DNA of 64,000 nucleotides from Deroplatys truncata (taxonomy: Eukaryota > Arthropoda > Insecta > Mantodea > Mantidae), in NCBI GenBank assembly GCA_030765065.1, contig CM060985.1, positions 3,534,001 through 3,598,000 of the forward strand. Reading direction: 5' to 3'. The notes below the pieces were generated by a model, which was not told the origin of the DNA, did not search any database, and was given only the letters and a program-made list of their open reading frames with translations. This document shows positions 33,228 to 43,503 of this stretch, piece by piece; position 1 is the first letter of the stretch, and every line of letters starts with the position of its first letter. Position numbers and translations under genes: made by a program.

Positions 33228-35939
33228 TCAGCCTCGGGGGCCCAAGCCGTCTTTCGGCAACCGGTAGCTCTTCCTCCGCCGTGGCGCCTTGTGGTCATAG
33301 CGGCCCAAAGAGTTAACCAGCTGGTTGGTATGGTAGGCGAGTTTCGTGTACATGGTGCGGGTTCTCTCCCGCACCACGTCCACGATGTATGGGAGACCGG
33401 AATGGGTATGTAGGATATGTGATGGGAATCTACGCCCAGTATCATAGATCATCCGAAGCGCCCTGTTCTGAACGGTTTGCAGTCTGCGGATGGTGGTCGC
33501 TGCCGCCGATCCCCAGACCTCGCAGCCGTACAGAATCAGGGGCGGGATAATCGCCTGATATAGGCGTAGTTTGAGGCTTATGGGCATTGTGGAGCGGAAT
33601 ACAGGGTACAGCTGCCTCAGCGCAGAGTGGCCGAGGCCGACCTTTGCCCTGACATGTGGCGCGAAAGTGAGGCCGCGGTCGAGCGTGACTCCGAGGTATT
33701 TGGCTGAGGTAACCCAGGGGATTCTCCTCCGCCGCAACCTCAGAGGCCGCTCGGGCCGCCACCGACGGACCTTCGCCAGGAGAAGCGCAGAGCTCTTCCC
33801 CGGGCTGATGGCCATCCTCCACTTTTCGCTCCACCTGCCAATGGCTAGGAGCTGCCGCTGTAGTGGAGGGAAACAGAATCGGGCATTCTTGTTCTGTGCC
33901 ATTATGAGGACGTCGTCGGCATATTGGCACGTAACAGTCCTGGGTTCCGTGGGGAAGTCCGACATGTAGGCCGCGAAGAGAAGCGGGGACAGTACACTGC
34001 CTTCCGGGACTCCAGCGGCTATGGGTCGGACTGAGGAAACCTTCCCCTCCACTCTCACCCTGAATGAGCGATCCCGGAGGAAACTGCTTATCAGGGCGAG
34101 ATAGGCGGGAGGGATATCTGACTCCTTGAGTTTGTACAAAAGGCCTTGGTGCCACGTCGTGGCAAAGGCCTTCTCTACGTCCAGCAGCACTGCTATGGTC
34201 TTGAAGTTCTCCTGGAAGCCCAGGGAGGCCTTCTCGGCCAGTCGCAGTAGCTGCAGGGTTGTGGAGTGCCCATGGCGAAAACCAAACTGATGGTCCGGGA
34301 GGAGCTGCCTTTCCTCAAAAAGAGGTGTAAGGCGGGCAAGGAGCAACCGCTCAAAGACTTTTGAGACGGTTGGGAGCAAGCTGATGGAGCGGTAACTGCA
34401 TGGAAAGACCGGATGCTTGCCGGGCTTTAAAATGCATACCACCCGCGCCTCCTTCCAACTAGTTGGAAAGTGACGGAGGTGAAGGCATGCATTGAAAATC
34501 CGCGTCAGATGGATGACGGCCTTCTTGGGTAGGTGCTGGAGCATGGGCGCCGTGACGCCGTCATGTCCAGGGGATTTATTCGGATTGAGTTTTCGGATTT
34601 CGGAAGCCACCTGTTTAGGGGTGACTATGGGAAGATGGACCTCCTCGTGGCGCGGTTGTGGTTCCTCATAGAGGTAGTCCACAGTCGCTTCCACGAGCTC
34701 AGTAAAGTCTTCGTCCTGGGGGTCCTCCCGCGGTTCGAATTGGAGTTCTAAATGGTCTGCAAACACTGTGGCTTTCTCGTGGGGCTCGAAAGCGAGTCTC
34801 CCGCGAGTGCCGTGCAGAGGATGCTGGTACTGGGTTTTATCCTTCCTCAAGGATTTGATTATCCGCCATGGTTTCTTTTCCTGTAGGTTTACGGTCTCCA
34901 TCGTTCTTTCCCAGGCCACCTTCCTGTGCACACGGAGCAGTCGCCTTGCCAGGGTTTTGAACCGCTGGTATACTGCCCCTATCCTGGGATGGCGGAAACG
35001 CTGCCATAGCTTCCGTACAGTTGCCTTGGCTTTTAGCAGCTGCCGGAGTTCATTAGGTATGGTTCTCGGGTTGGGTATGTCAGACGGGATGCGGTGAGTG
35101 TGTGCACGTACCGCAGTCAGGATCTGTTGGGAGAAGTCTGCCGCCGCCGCTTCCAGCGCATCGATGGAGTCGATACGTGGCCGCGGGTCGACAGACCGGT
35201 TCAATTCTTGGACGGCTGCGTCCCAGTCGACCTCGTTTACCCAGTCTGGGCTGACCAGAGCTGGCATTGAAACGTTGGAATCCACCAGGACAGGGTCATG
35301 GTCGGAATCCAGCTCGTTTACCGCCGAGAGCTCTAGATGGAATGGAACGTTTTTGGTGAGCATGATGTCGAGAATGTCCGGCCTGCCGCGGGCCGGATAA
35401 AACGTAGGCCCTCTCGGTCCGTGCGCGATTAGGCTTGGGTCTCCGCTGATGAGGCGGTAGAGTCCGCGGCCTTTCTGGTTAGCCGTGCGGCTGTGCCAGA
35501 GCCCGTGCTTCGCGTTGAGGTCTCCTGCAATGCATACCACTGGGTGTAGGTTGAGTAGGGTCCGGTAATCTGCTTCATAGAAGCGATGGTCTGGGGGATC
35601 ATAAACCGCTATCAGCAAAGTGTCTAGCCCGCCAATGGCAAGCCGAATGGCACAGGCTTCCACATGCTGTAGTGGAGGGAGAGGGAAGGGTGTATGCGTG
35701 ATATGATTTTTTATGAATATAGCTGTACCGCCCCCCGGTCGGCCGACCCGATCTTGCCGATGGGTGACGTAACTTGGCAGCGAAAAGTTAGTACCAGCAA
35801 TCAAGTGTGTTTCACAGACCATTAGAATATCAATTCCGTAGGAGTTGACAAACTCAAGTACGCTGGGATAATGTCCCCTTAATCCGTTTGCGTTCCAGAA
35901 CGCAGAACGTAATGGCCTCCGGACGAGTCTGGCAGCCAT
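33228..35939 (-). CDS. family A ORF2: APE endonuclease and reverse transcriptase, intact
   Basis: 903 codons. The N-terminal APE-type endonuclease (about residues 10-225) has FWNANGLRGH, VCETHL, GDLNAKHGLWHS (near 142) and the catalytic SDHDPV (near 215). The RT (about 440-720) has NKSPGHDGVTAPML, YRSISLLPTVSKVFERLL, LLDVEKAFATTWH, AGVPEGSVLSPLLF and the active site CQYADDVLIMA near 673, then YLGVTLDRGL. A C-terminal thumb-like part follows and there is no RNase H. It starts in TAATG, where the ORF1 stop overlaps the ORF2 ATG. No stops or frameshifts are present, so this copy could supply ORF2 in trans. Confidence 0.93.
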   Translation of the reverse strand: MAARLVRRPLRSAFWNANGLRGHYPSVLEFVNSYGIDILMVCETHLIAGTNFSLPSYVTHRQDRVGRPGGGTAIFIKNHITHTPFPLPPLQHVEACAIRLAIGGLDTLLIAVYDPPDHRFYEADYRTLLNLHPVVCIAGDLNAKHGLWHSRTANQKGRGLYRLISGDPSLIAHGPRGPTFYPARGRPDILDIMLTKNVPFHLELSAVNELDSDHDPVLVDSNVSMPALVSPDWVNEVDWDAAVQELNRSVDPRPRIDSIDALEAAAADFSQQILTAVRAHTHRIPSDIPNPRTIPNELRQLLKAKATVRKLWQRFRHPRIGAVYQRFKTLARRLLRVHRKVAWERTMETVNLQEKKPWRIIKSLRKDKTQYQHPLHGTRGRLAFEPHEKATVFADHLELQFEPREDPQDEDFTELVEATVDYLYEEPQPRHEEVHLPIVTPKQVASEIRKLNPNKSPGHDGVTAPMLQHLPKKAVIHLTRIFNACLHLRHFPTSWKEARVVCILKPGKHPVFPCSYRSISLLPTVSKVFERLLLARLTPLFEERQLLPDHQFGFRHGHSTTLQLLRLAEKASLGFQENFKTIAVLLDVEKAFATTWHQGLLYKLKESDIPPAYLALISSFLRDRSFRVRVEGKVSSVRPIAAGVPEGSVLSPLLFAAYMSDFPTEPRTVTCQYADDVLIMAQNKNARFCFPPLQRQLLAIGRWSEKWRMAISPGKSSALLLAKVRRWRPERPLRLRRRRIPWVTSAKYLGVTLDRGLTFAPHVRAKVGLGHSALRQLYPVFRSTMPISLKLRLYQAIIPPLILYGCEVWGSAAATTIRRLQTVQNRALRMIYDTGRRFPSHILHTHSGLPYIVDVVRERTRTMYTKLAYHTNQLVNSLGRYDHKAPRRRKSYRLPKDGLGPRG

Positions 35940-37562
35940 TACGAAGCGGAATTAGGGAACAAAAGCTCCAGCGTTTCGAGCATGACTTTATGCTTTTGCA
36001 TGGGGCTCAACTGCGGGTTGGCTAGCTGCAGTTTGCAGTTCCTGAGTGCAGGTAGGGCCCTTTTGATGAGATCACCGAACCACAGCGATAGGGCCCGGAA
36101 TTCTTCCATGTCGCTCTGTGAGATTGTGTCTCCAAAGCCGGTCATTGAGACCGTCGATGTAGCTGGGAGCGCCGGTGTATGTGTCGCCGGTGTTTCGGTC
36201 ACTGCCGCGGCCGTTGGGTGTTGTGCCGCCACTGTGGGCGGGGCTTGTGGCTGTTGAGCTGCCGTGGCCTGTGGTTGGCCCGGCTCGGTGCTAGGGGCAG
36301 GACCTTTCTTGCTCTTGTTCTTCTTTTTATTTTTCTTACGTCGAGCTGTCTGACGTTGCTGTTGTTGTCCCGGCTGTGGCACTTCCTCTGGTAACGTCGC
36401 CGACGTCGCCGTTGTTGTTGGCGCCACTGCAGCGCTCTCCTCCTGAGCCGAAGCTCCCTGCACACCTTGCAGCGTTGTCTCGGCCTTCTTGAGCGGCCGC
36501 AAAGGAGACTTCCGGTCGGACTGCAGCCGGTGCCGGTGCTCCTTGTCGGCGGCTCTCGATTATCCTCTGCCTCGCCACGCAGCCCTTGTAGACGCTGACG
36601 TGGTCCTGGCAGCAGTTAGCACATGTCTTCTCCTCGGGCGCTTTGTCGCAGTCCCGCAGAAGATGGGGACCAGCACAGCGCAGGCAGGCAAGCTTGCGCT
36701 CACACGCCAGGCTCGAGTGGTGGAATCCCATACATCTGTGGCACTGCACTGGTCCACCTTAGCCGTAAAAGCGTTCAACTTTCACGACCGTGTGGAAGAG
36801 CACCCGAACAGCGTCAATGGGCTGTGTCTCCTCGCCAGGGACCTTGTCCACAACGACGAGGTAGAGAGGCATTGGTACTTTCACTGGGCCTTCCTCAGTG
36901 ATGATCGTCTTTCTCAGCTGTGCCACAGCCGATACAACGATGCTGTGCTCTTCTGAGAGCGCAGCCCTGACGTCGTCTGGGTGGCACTCAGAGTCAAGCC
37001 CACGTATGATTCGGCGCTCCACATGTGGGCGCTGCGGAGAGTAAGAGTAGAAGGGGATCTGCAGATCCCTCAGGACTTGCTTGGCCGCCTCGAAGTCCTC
37101 GGGCGTGAAGGTCTGCAAGTGGACCTTATGTGGTTTTCTTCGGGCTTCAAAGCCGCCCGCGATCTTGGACGCCAGCTGCCGCATAACTCCTACATGGTCT
37201 CTGAAGGAGTCCGCTATGATCGGCGGTAGTTTGGCCCCTCTTTTGGTTGGGGGTTGTTGAGTAACCTGTGGTGGTGGTTGCTGCATGCTAGCTCCCGAGT
37301 TGGGTTTGGAACCCGGGGGTGCCCTTTTCCTTCCCTCGACGACAGTGAAGCCGTCGAGATCGGACTCCTCCTCCGACTCAGGCAGAGGGGTGAAGGAGGG
37401 GTGTGAGGGGATTGCTGGTGTTACACCAGTAGTGATCTTCTGAGGGGCCGTAGCCTTCCTCTTAGATCCCTTGGACCTACCTTGGAATGAGGCTCCCAGT
37501 ATGGGAGAGGAAAAGGAGCTGGGTCCAGGTACTTGCCCGTCGTTGGGGTCAAGGGTCGGCAC
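35939..37562 (-). pseudogene. family A ORF1 (Gag-like), broken
   Basis: The start MPTLDPNDGQVPGPSS is at 37562. A PRE_C2HC-like region (VPMPLYLVVVDKVPGEE, RVLFHTVVKVERFYG) precedes three Jockey-type zinc knuckles (CHRCMGFHHSSLAC, CLRCAGPHLLRDC, CANCCQDHVSVYKGC). A TAA stop at 36759-36761 splits the frame just before the first knuckle. A frameshift near 36485-36500 separates the knuckles from the C-terminal part, which is Gln/Pro/Ala-rich with a basic run (RRKKNKKKNKSKKG) and ends LELLFPNSAS. ORF1 proteins of this type bind element RNA. This copy should not make a full ORF1 protein. Confidence 0.88.
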
Positions 37563-38106
37563 GGTTGCCCTTCGGCTGTTCGCAGAGGACCGGACCTCCG
37601 CGAGTGGAGGCGCCTGTGCGAGCCATATCGGCCCTGGGTACTGGACCAGAGGTCCTGATCCTTGGCTGTGGTCTTGCGAACCCGCTGTCTCGTGGTCCGT
37701 CAGTCAGTGTGTCCAAGTCTTGGAAAAATAGATGACAGTAAGAGAGTAGTAAGAAATGTGGGAATACCTGTTCTCGAGAATAACCGCTGGACCTTAGCGA
37801 GACCAGGGACAAGCTATCAGGGGATGCCAAGTCCACTGCTTGCCCGGCTCTGCTCGACGATTCGCCCGGACGGGCCTTTTTCTGGCGGGCTAGAAGGGGA
37901 AGCAAGTCCACTGCCCGCCAGTGATGATGGAATTACTGCTAGCTGCCGCTGAGGTGTCTCAAGAGGCGGCGATCGATGGCTCTGTAGTTGCCCAGGATGG
38001 TGCTCTGCTGCCCAAGCAGACCGAGAAGGAAGTCCCTGAAGACGCCGAAGTTCACTCGTCGGCTCCACGGTGTGGAGTGCCCCTGCGTGCGTGTGAAAAT
38101 GCGTGG

Positions 38107-39022
38107 CACTTAACAAGTGATGAAGCCTGACACATGTCAGATTCTTTGAGAGCCTGTCCCCCTCCAATCATGTATTAGCTAAGTGAAGCCAGACACTCCC
38201 ACTTAACAAGTGATGAAGCCAGACACATGTCAGATTCTTTCAGAGCCTGTCCCCCTCCAATCATGTATCAGCTAAGTGAAGCCAGACACGCCCACTTAAC
38301 ATGTGATGAAGCCTGACACATGTCAGATTCTTTGAGAGCATGTCCCCCTCCAATCATGTATCAGCTAAATGAAGCCACACACGCCCACTTAACATGTGAT
38401 GAAGCCTGACACATGTCAGATTCCTTGAGAGCATGTCCCCCTCCAATCATGTATCAGCTAAATGAAGCCACACACGCCCACTTAACATGTGATGAAGCCT
38501 GACACATGTCAGATTCTTTGAGAGCATGTCCCCCTCCAATCATGTATCAGCTAAATGAAGCCACACACGCCCACTTAACATGTGATGAAGCCTGACACAT
38601 GTCAGATTCCTTGAGAGCATGTCCCCCTCCAATCATGTATCAGCTAAATGAAGCCACACACGCCCACTTAACATGTGATGAAGCCTGACACATGTCAGAT
38701 TCTTTGAGAGCATGTCCCCCTCCCCAATCATGTATCAGCTAAATGAAGCCACACACGCCCACTTAACATGTGATGAAGCCTGACACATGTCAGATTCTTT
38801 GAGAGCATGTCCCCCTCCAATCATGTATCAGCTAAATGAAGCCACACACGCCCACTTAACAAGTGATGAAACCTGCCACATGTCAGATTCTTTGAGAGCA
38901 GGTCCCCCCCATCATGTATCAGCTAAATGAAGCGGGACACGCCCACTTAACAAGTGATGAAGCCTGGCACATGTCAGATTCTTTGAGAGCATGTCCCCCC
39001 CAATCATGTATCAGCTAAATGA
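38107..39022. repeat. 93-bp satellite, block 2
   Basis: About ten units between family A (left) and family B (right). It starts with the right target duplication CACTTAACAA and ends with ATCAGCTAAATGA, the left duplication of the family B insertion. Unit variants AACAAGT and AACATGT alternate. Confidence 0.95.
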
Positions 39023-40669
39023 TTTTTCAGATTTCAGATTTATTTATTAAAGAAATGTGGCCTGGTGCCGGTACAAAGGGCCCGGCTTACAGGCATAAAT
39101 TTACATTGATTTACATATTGCTTGTTTGTATGAGGTTATTGAAAAGAGAAATATAAAAACCCATACAGCAACCATCTTTAGGTTGCCGAGGACAGTTTTG
39201 TTCTGTATGTTGCGGTTTATGTTTCAAGTTAAAAACCAATTTTTTTTCACACATGCATACACACACACATATATACATACACTACACATATTTTACGCAC
39301 ACACACACACACACACAAACGCACGGTCACACATTCCTGGTCATGCGCTGCACGTCCCAGTTCCGACACACGGAAACACTAGCACACGAAATAAATAAAA
39401 CACTTAACACTGACTATGTACAATATATACAAGTCCGCGGTTTTGCTGTGCGGCAGCGTGTATCCTCCGTGAAGGGGACGCCATCTGGCGGGGGCCTCTG
39501 CCGTATTTGTGAGTGGCCTTGGGCCGGGTGAGATGGGCGCGCAAAGTGACGAGCCAGAGTTGTTTCAGAACATTTTACTGCGTGCATGTTTGCGATGTTT
39601 TGGCTCGCCACTGCCGATGTTGGAAATCAGATGGTTGTCATGGCGTCGTATGCGCGCCCATACGGAGCAGCCTCTTTTGTTTATTGCTTCTGCTATTGTT
39701 GGCATGTTGGTTTCGTCGTGTAGGGTTCTATTGTTTGTGAACAAGGGGACTTGGAGAATTTTCCTGAGGGAAATGTTTTGGACAGTCTGGAGGTATTGGA
39801 GGGCAGTTTTAGAGGCGCTCGCCCAAGCCACACAGGCGTAGAGGACCACTGATAAGATAAATGACTTATACAAAATAAGTTTGGATTTTAATTTAAGTTG
39901 TTTGTTGCGGAAGACGGGGGCGCATAACTTTAATCGCTGCCGCCCTTTGTTGGCGGTATTTTTTAAGTGGGTTGTCCATCGCATTGTGTGATCCATGGTC
40001 ACGCCAAGGTACTTGATTTGCTGACGGCAGTGCAATCTTTGACCACCGACCGTTAGGTCCATTGCCGGAGGGCGTGCCCGCTTAGAGAAATAAATTAGCT
40101 GGCACTTATTTGCATTAATTTCGACTTTCCAATCGTGGAGCCACGAGAGGAAGCGGTCAACATACCGCTGCATTTCCAAAAGGCCGAAACGAGGATTTTT
40201 GTGGTGGTTGTAGATTGCAGTGTCGTCAGCATACATTGCGATTTTGCAACTGGCGTCCACAGGGAAATCATTAGTAAATAATATGTACAAAAAGGGGGAC
40301 ATTATAGCCCCTTGAGGGACGCCAGCCCGCATAACTCGCTCCCGGGAGGAGGAGCGGCCCACTTGGACGTAGAAGCGCCGGTTTTCTAAGTAATTTTGAA
40401 TTAAGAACATATAAGCCTGGAGGCCGGGAAAGTTGTGGTGCAGTTTGTAAAGCAGGCCATTATGCCAGCACCGGTCGAATGCGGCTTCTACGTCCAGAAA
40501 TAACGCCAACGTTGAAGCCCCATTGTTAAATTGCTCGGTTATGTCATCAGCAAGTCGTAAGAGCTGTAATTCTGTAGAGTGTGCTTTTCTAAAACCAAAC
40601 TGAGATTTTGAAAATTCATTAGTTTCCGAAACTTGTTTTTGGAGTCGATAAAGTATAATTTTCTCAAGC
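39023..40669 (-). mobile_element. family B Jockey-type retrotransposon, 5'-truncated
   Basis: Flanked by a 13-bp duplication ATCAGCTAAATGA (39010-39022 and 40670-40682). The plus-strand left end reads TTTTTCAGATTTCAGATTTA, i.e. an ATCTG-type repeat tail at the element's 3' end, followed by a 3' UTR with a CA microsatellite near 39249-39320. The 368-codon frame at 39565-40671 begins LEKIILYRLQK and holds RT motifs LFLDVEAAFDRCWH, AGVPQGAIMSPFLY and AMYADDTAIYN, then YLGVTMDHTMRW. The endonuclease and RT start are missing. The first ATG of the frame is created at the junction. Confidence 0.93.
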
Positions 40670-41723
40670 ATCAGCTAAATGAAGCCACACACGCCCACTT
40701 AACAAGTGATGAAGCCTGCCACATGTCAGATTCTTTGAGAGCATGTCCCCCTCCAATCATGTATCAGCTAAATTAAGCCAGACACGCCCACTTAACATGT
40801 GATGAAGCCTGCCACATGTCAGATTCTTTGAGAGCATGTCCCCCTCCAATCATGTATCAGCTAAATTAAGCCAGACACGCCCACTTAACAAGTGATGAAG
40901 CCTGGCACATGTCAGATTCTTTGAGAGCATGTCCCCCCCAATCATGTATCAGCTAAATTAAGCCAGACACGCCCACTTAACAAGTGATGAAGCCTGACAC
41001 ATGTCAGATTCTTTGAGAGCATGTCCCCCCCAATCATGTATCAGCTAAATTAAGCCAGACACGCCCACTTAACAAGTGATGAAGCCTGACACATGTCAGA
41101 TTCTTTGAGAGCATGTCCCCCCCAATCATGTATCAGCTAAATTAAGCCAGACACGCCCACTTAACATGTGATGAAGCCTGCCACATGTCAGATTCTTTGA
41201 GAGCATGTCCCCCTCCAATCATGTATCAGCTAAATTAAGCCAGACACGCCCACTTAACAAGTGATGAAGTCTGACACATGTCAGATTCTTTGAGAGCCTG
41301 TCCCCCCCAATCATGTATCAGCTAAGTGAAGCCAGACACGCCCACTTAACAAGTGATGAAGCCTGACACATGTCAGATTCTTTGAGAGCATGTCCCCCTC
41401 CAATCATGTATCAGCTAAACGAAGCCACACACGCCCACTTAACATGTGATGAAGCCTGACACATGTCAGATTCTTTGAGAGCATGTCCCCCTCCAATCAT
41501 GTATCAGCTAAACGAAGCCACACACGCCCACTTACCATGTGATGAAGCCTGACACATGTCAGATTCTTTGAGAGCCTGTCCCCCCAATCATGTATCAGCT
41601 AAGTGAAGCCAGACACCCCCACTTAACAAGTGATGAAGCCTGACACATGTCAGATTCTTTGAGAGCTTGTCCCACCCAATCATGTATCAGCTAAATGAAG
41701 CCACACACGCCCACGTAACAAGT
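40670..41723. repeat. 93-bp satellite, block 3
   Basis: About eleven units, several with AAATTAAG in place of AAATGAAG. It ends CACGTAACAAGT directly at the 3' end of a family D copy. Confidence 0.95.
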
Positions 41724-42222
41724 ATACATACATACAAACGTAATTTAGGTTAGCAGGTGCTAACCAAGGCTGCTCAGGGTAATCCCTCTTCAGCCAAGTA
41801 ATGAGTTATTTTTATTAGTTGTAGCATCAACATTCCACAGTGTCGCCGCAACAGCATGGATGGTTGTGATTTATGGTGGTTGATAGGATCGGGGAAGTGT
41901 TTTGGGGATGGATTTTTTTTTTCGTTGGACACACGACTCACGGCTTAACCCACGGAATTTTTTTTTTTTTTGAGGGTTGATGTTTATTTTATGGACTTGT
42001 TGATTTCATGTTTCTTTTTGTATGGAGTTTGCTTTTGGTTTCTATCGTTGCTTGCTGGTTTGATTAATGTTTATTTGATTAAGTCTTGTAGGTATTGTTG
42101 TACTTCTGCTTGGTCCTCTTCATGTGTTTTTGCGGCATGATGTTTTATATATATAAGTGGAGTTAGTGTTAGTTCTCGGAGTTGGTTGTCGGCTCGCTTT
42201 TTGAAGTTCTCTTCTGATTGTA
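41724..42222 (-). mobile_element. family D copy 1, 3' end only
   Basis: About 500 bp: a tail of ATAC repeats on plus, the hairpin GGTTAGCAGGTGCTAACC, a 3' UTR and the last 60 codons of ORF2 (QSEENFKKRADNQLRELTLT). Left junction is after AACAAGT; right flank is GATGAAGCC. There is no evident target duplication. Severely 5'-truncated. Confidence 0.92.
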
Positions 42223-43152
42223 GATGAAGCCTGACACATGTCAGATTCTTTGAGAGCCTGTCCCTCCCCAATCATGTATCAGCTAAGTGAAGCCAGACAC
42301 GCCCACGTAACAAGTGATGAAGCCTGACACGTGTCAGATTCTTTGAGAGCCTGTCCCCCCAATCATGTATCAGCTAAGTGAAGCCAGACACGCCCACTTA
42401 CCATGTGATGGAGTCTGCCACATGTCAGATTCTTTGAGAGCATGTCCCTCTCCAATCATGTATCAGCTAACTGAAGCCAGACACGCCCACCTGACATTTG
42501 ATGAAGCCTGCCACATGTCAGATTCTTTGAGAGCATGTCCCTCTCCAATCATGTATCAGCTAAATGAAGCTACACACGCCAACCTAACATGTGATGAAGC
42601 GTGCCACATGTCAGATTCTTTGAGAGCATGTCTCAGTCCAATCATGTATCAGCTAAATGAAGCCAGACACGCCCACTTAACAAGTGATGAAGCCTGACAC
42701 ATGTCAGATTCTTTGAGAGCATGTCCCGCTCCAATCATGTATCAGCTAAATGAAGCCAGACACGCCCACTTAACAAGTGATGAAGCCTGACACATGTCAG
42801 ATTCTTTGAGAGCATGTCTCCCTCCAATCATGTATCAGCTAAATTAAGCCAGACACGCCCACTTAACAAGTGATGAAGCCTGACACATGTCAGATTCTTT
42901 GAGAGCATGTCTCCCTCCAATCATGTATCAGCTAAATGAAGCTACACACGCCAACCTAACATGTGATGAAGCGTGCCACATGTCAGATTCTTTGAGAGCA
43001 TGTCCCCCCCCCCAATCTTGTATCTGCTAAATGAAGCCACACACGCCAACCTAACATGTGATGAAGCGTGCCACATGTCAGATTCTTTGAGAGCATGTCT
43101 CCCTCCAATCATGTATCAGCTAAATGAAGCCAGACACGCCCACTTAACAAGT
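42223..43152. repeat. 93-bp satellite, block 4
   Basis: Ten units with distinctive variants (CCCGCTCC, GCTACACACGCCAACC, a run of nine C). The last five units, 42722-43152, match 56570-56997 in order and variants. The left part keeps a 110-codon frame made of 31-residue repeats. Ends AACAAGT next to family D. Confidence 0.95.
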
Positions 43153-43503
43153 ATACATACATACATACAAACGTAATTTAGGTTAGCAGGTGCTAACCAA
43201 GGCTGCTCAGGGTAATCCCTCTTCAGCCAAGTAATATTTTATTTTTTTGTTGTAGCATCGACATTCCACAGTGTCGCCGCAACAGCATGGATGATTGTGA
43301 TTGTGATTTATGGTGGTTGATAGGAAGGTTGATGGGATCGGGGAAGTGTTCGGACACACGACTCATTGCTTAACCCACGGAAATTTTGTTTTTTCTTGAG
43401 GGTTGATGTTTACTTTATGGACTTGTTGATTTGATGTTTCTTTTTGTATGGAGTTTGTTTTTTGTTTCTATCGTTGTTAGCTGGTTTGAATAATGTTTAT
43501 TGT

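Larger units (their letters stand above)
32788..38106 (-). mobile_element. family A Jockey-type non-LTR retrotransposon, full length
   Basis: A 5.3-kb element bounded by a perfect 10-bp target duplication CACTTAACAA (32778-32787 and 38107-38116). It has about 545 bp of 5' UTR, ORF1 with three CCHC knuckles (one stop and one frameshift), an intact 903-codon ORF2 and a 440-bp 3' UTR with hairpins. There is no poly-A tail; the 3' end is TCCAGCAATCGAG on plus. Jockey-group assignment rests on the ORF1 zinc-knuckle set, the APE-type endonuclease and the absence of RNase H. Confidence 0.93.

Noticed and set aside
36179..36956. Plus-strand open frames opposite family A ORF1
   Set aside because: They are shadows of GC-rich minus-strand coding sequence; zinc knuckles and the ORF order are on the minus strand.
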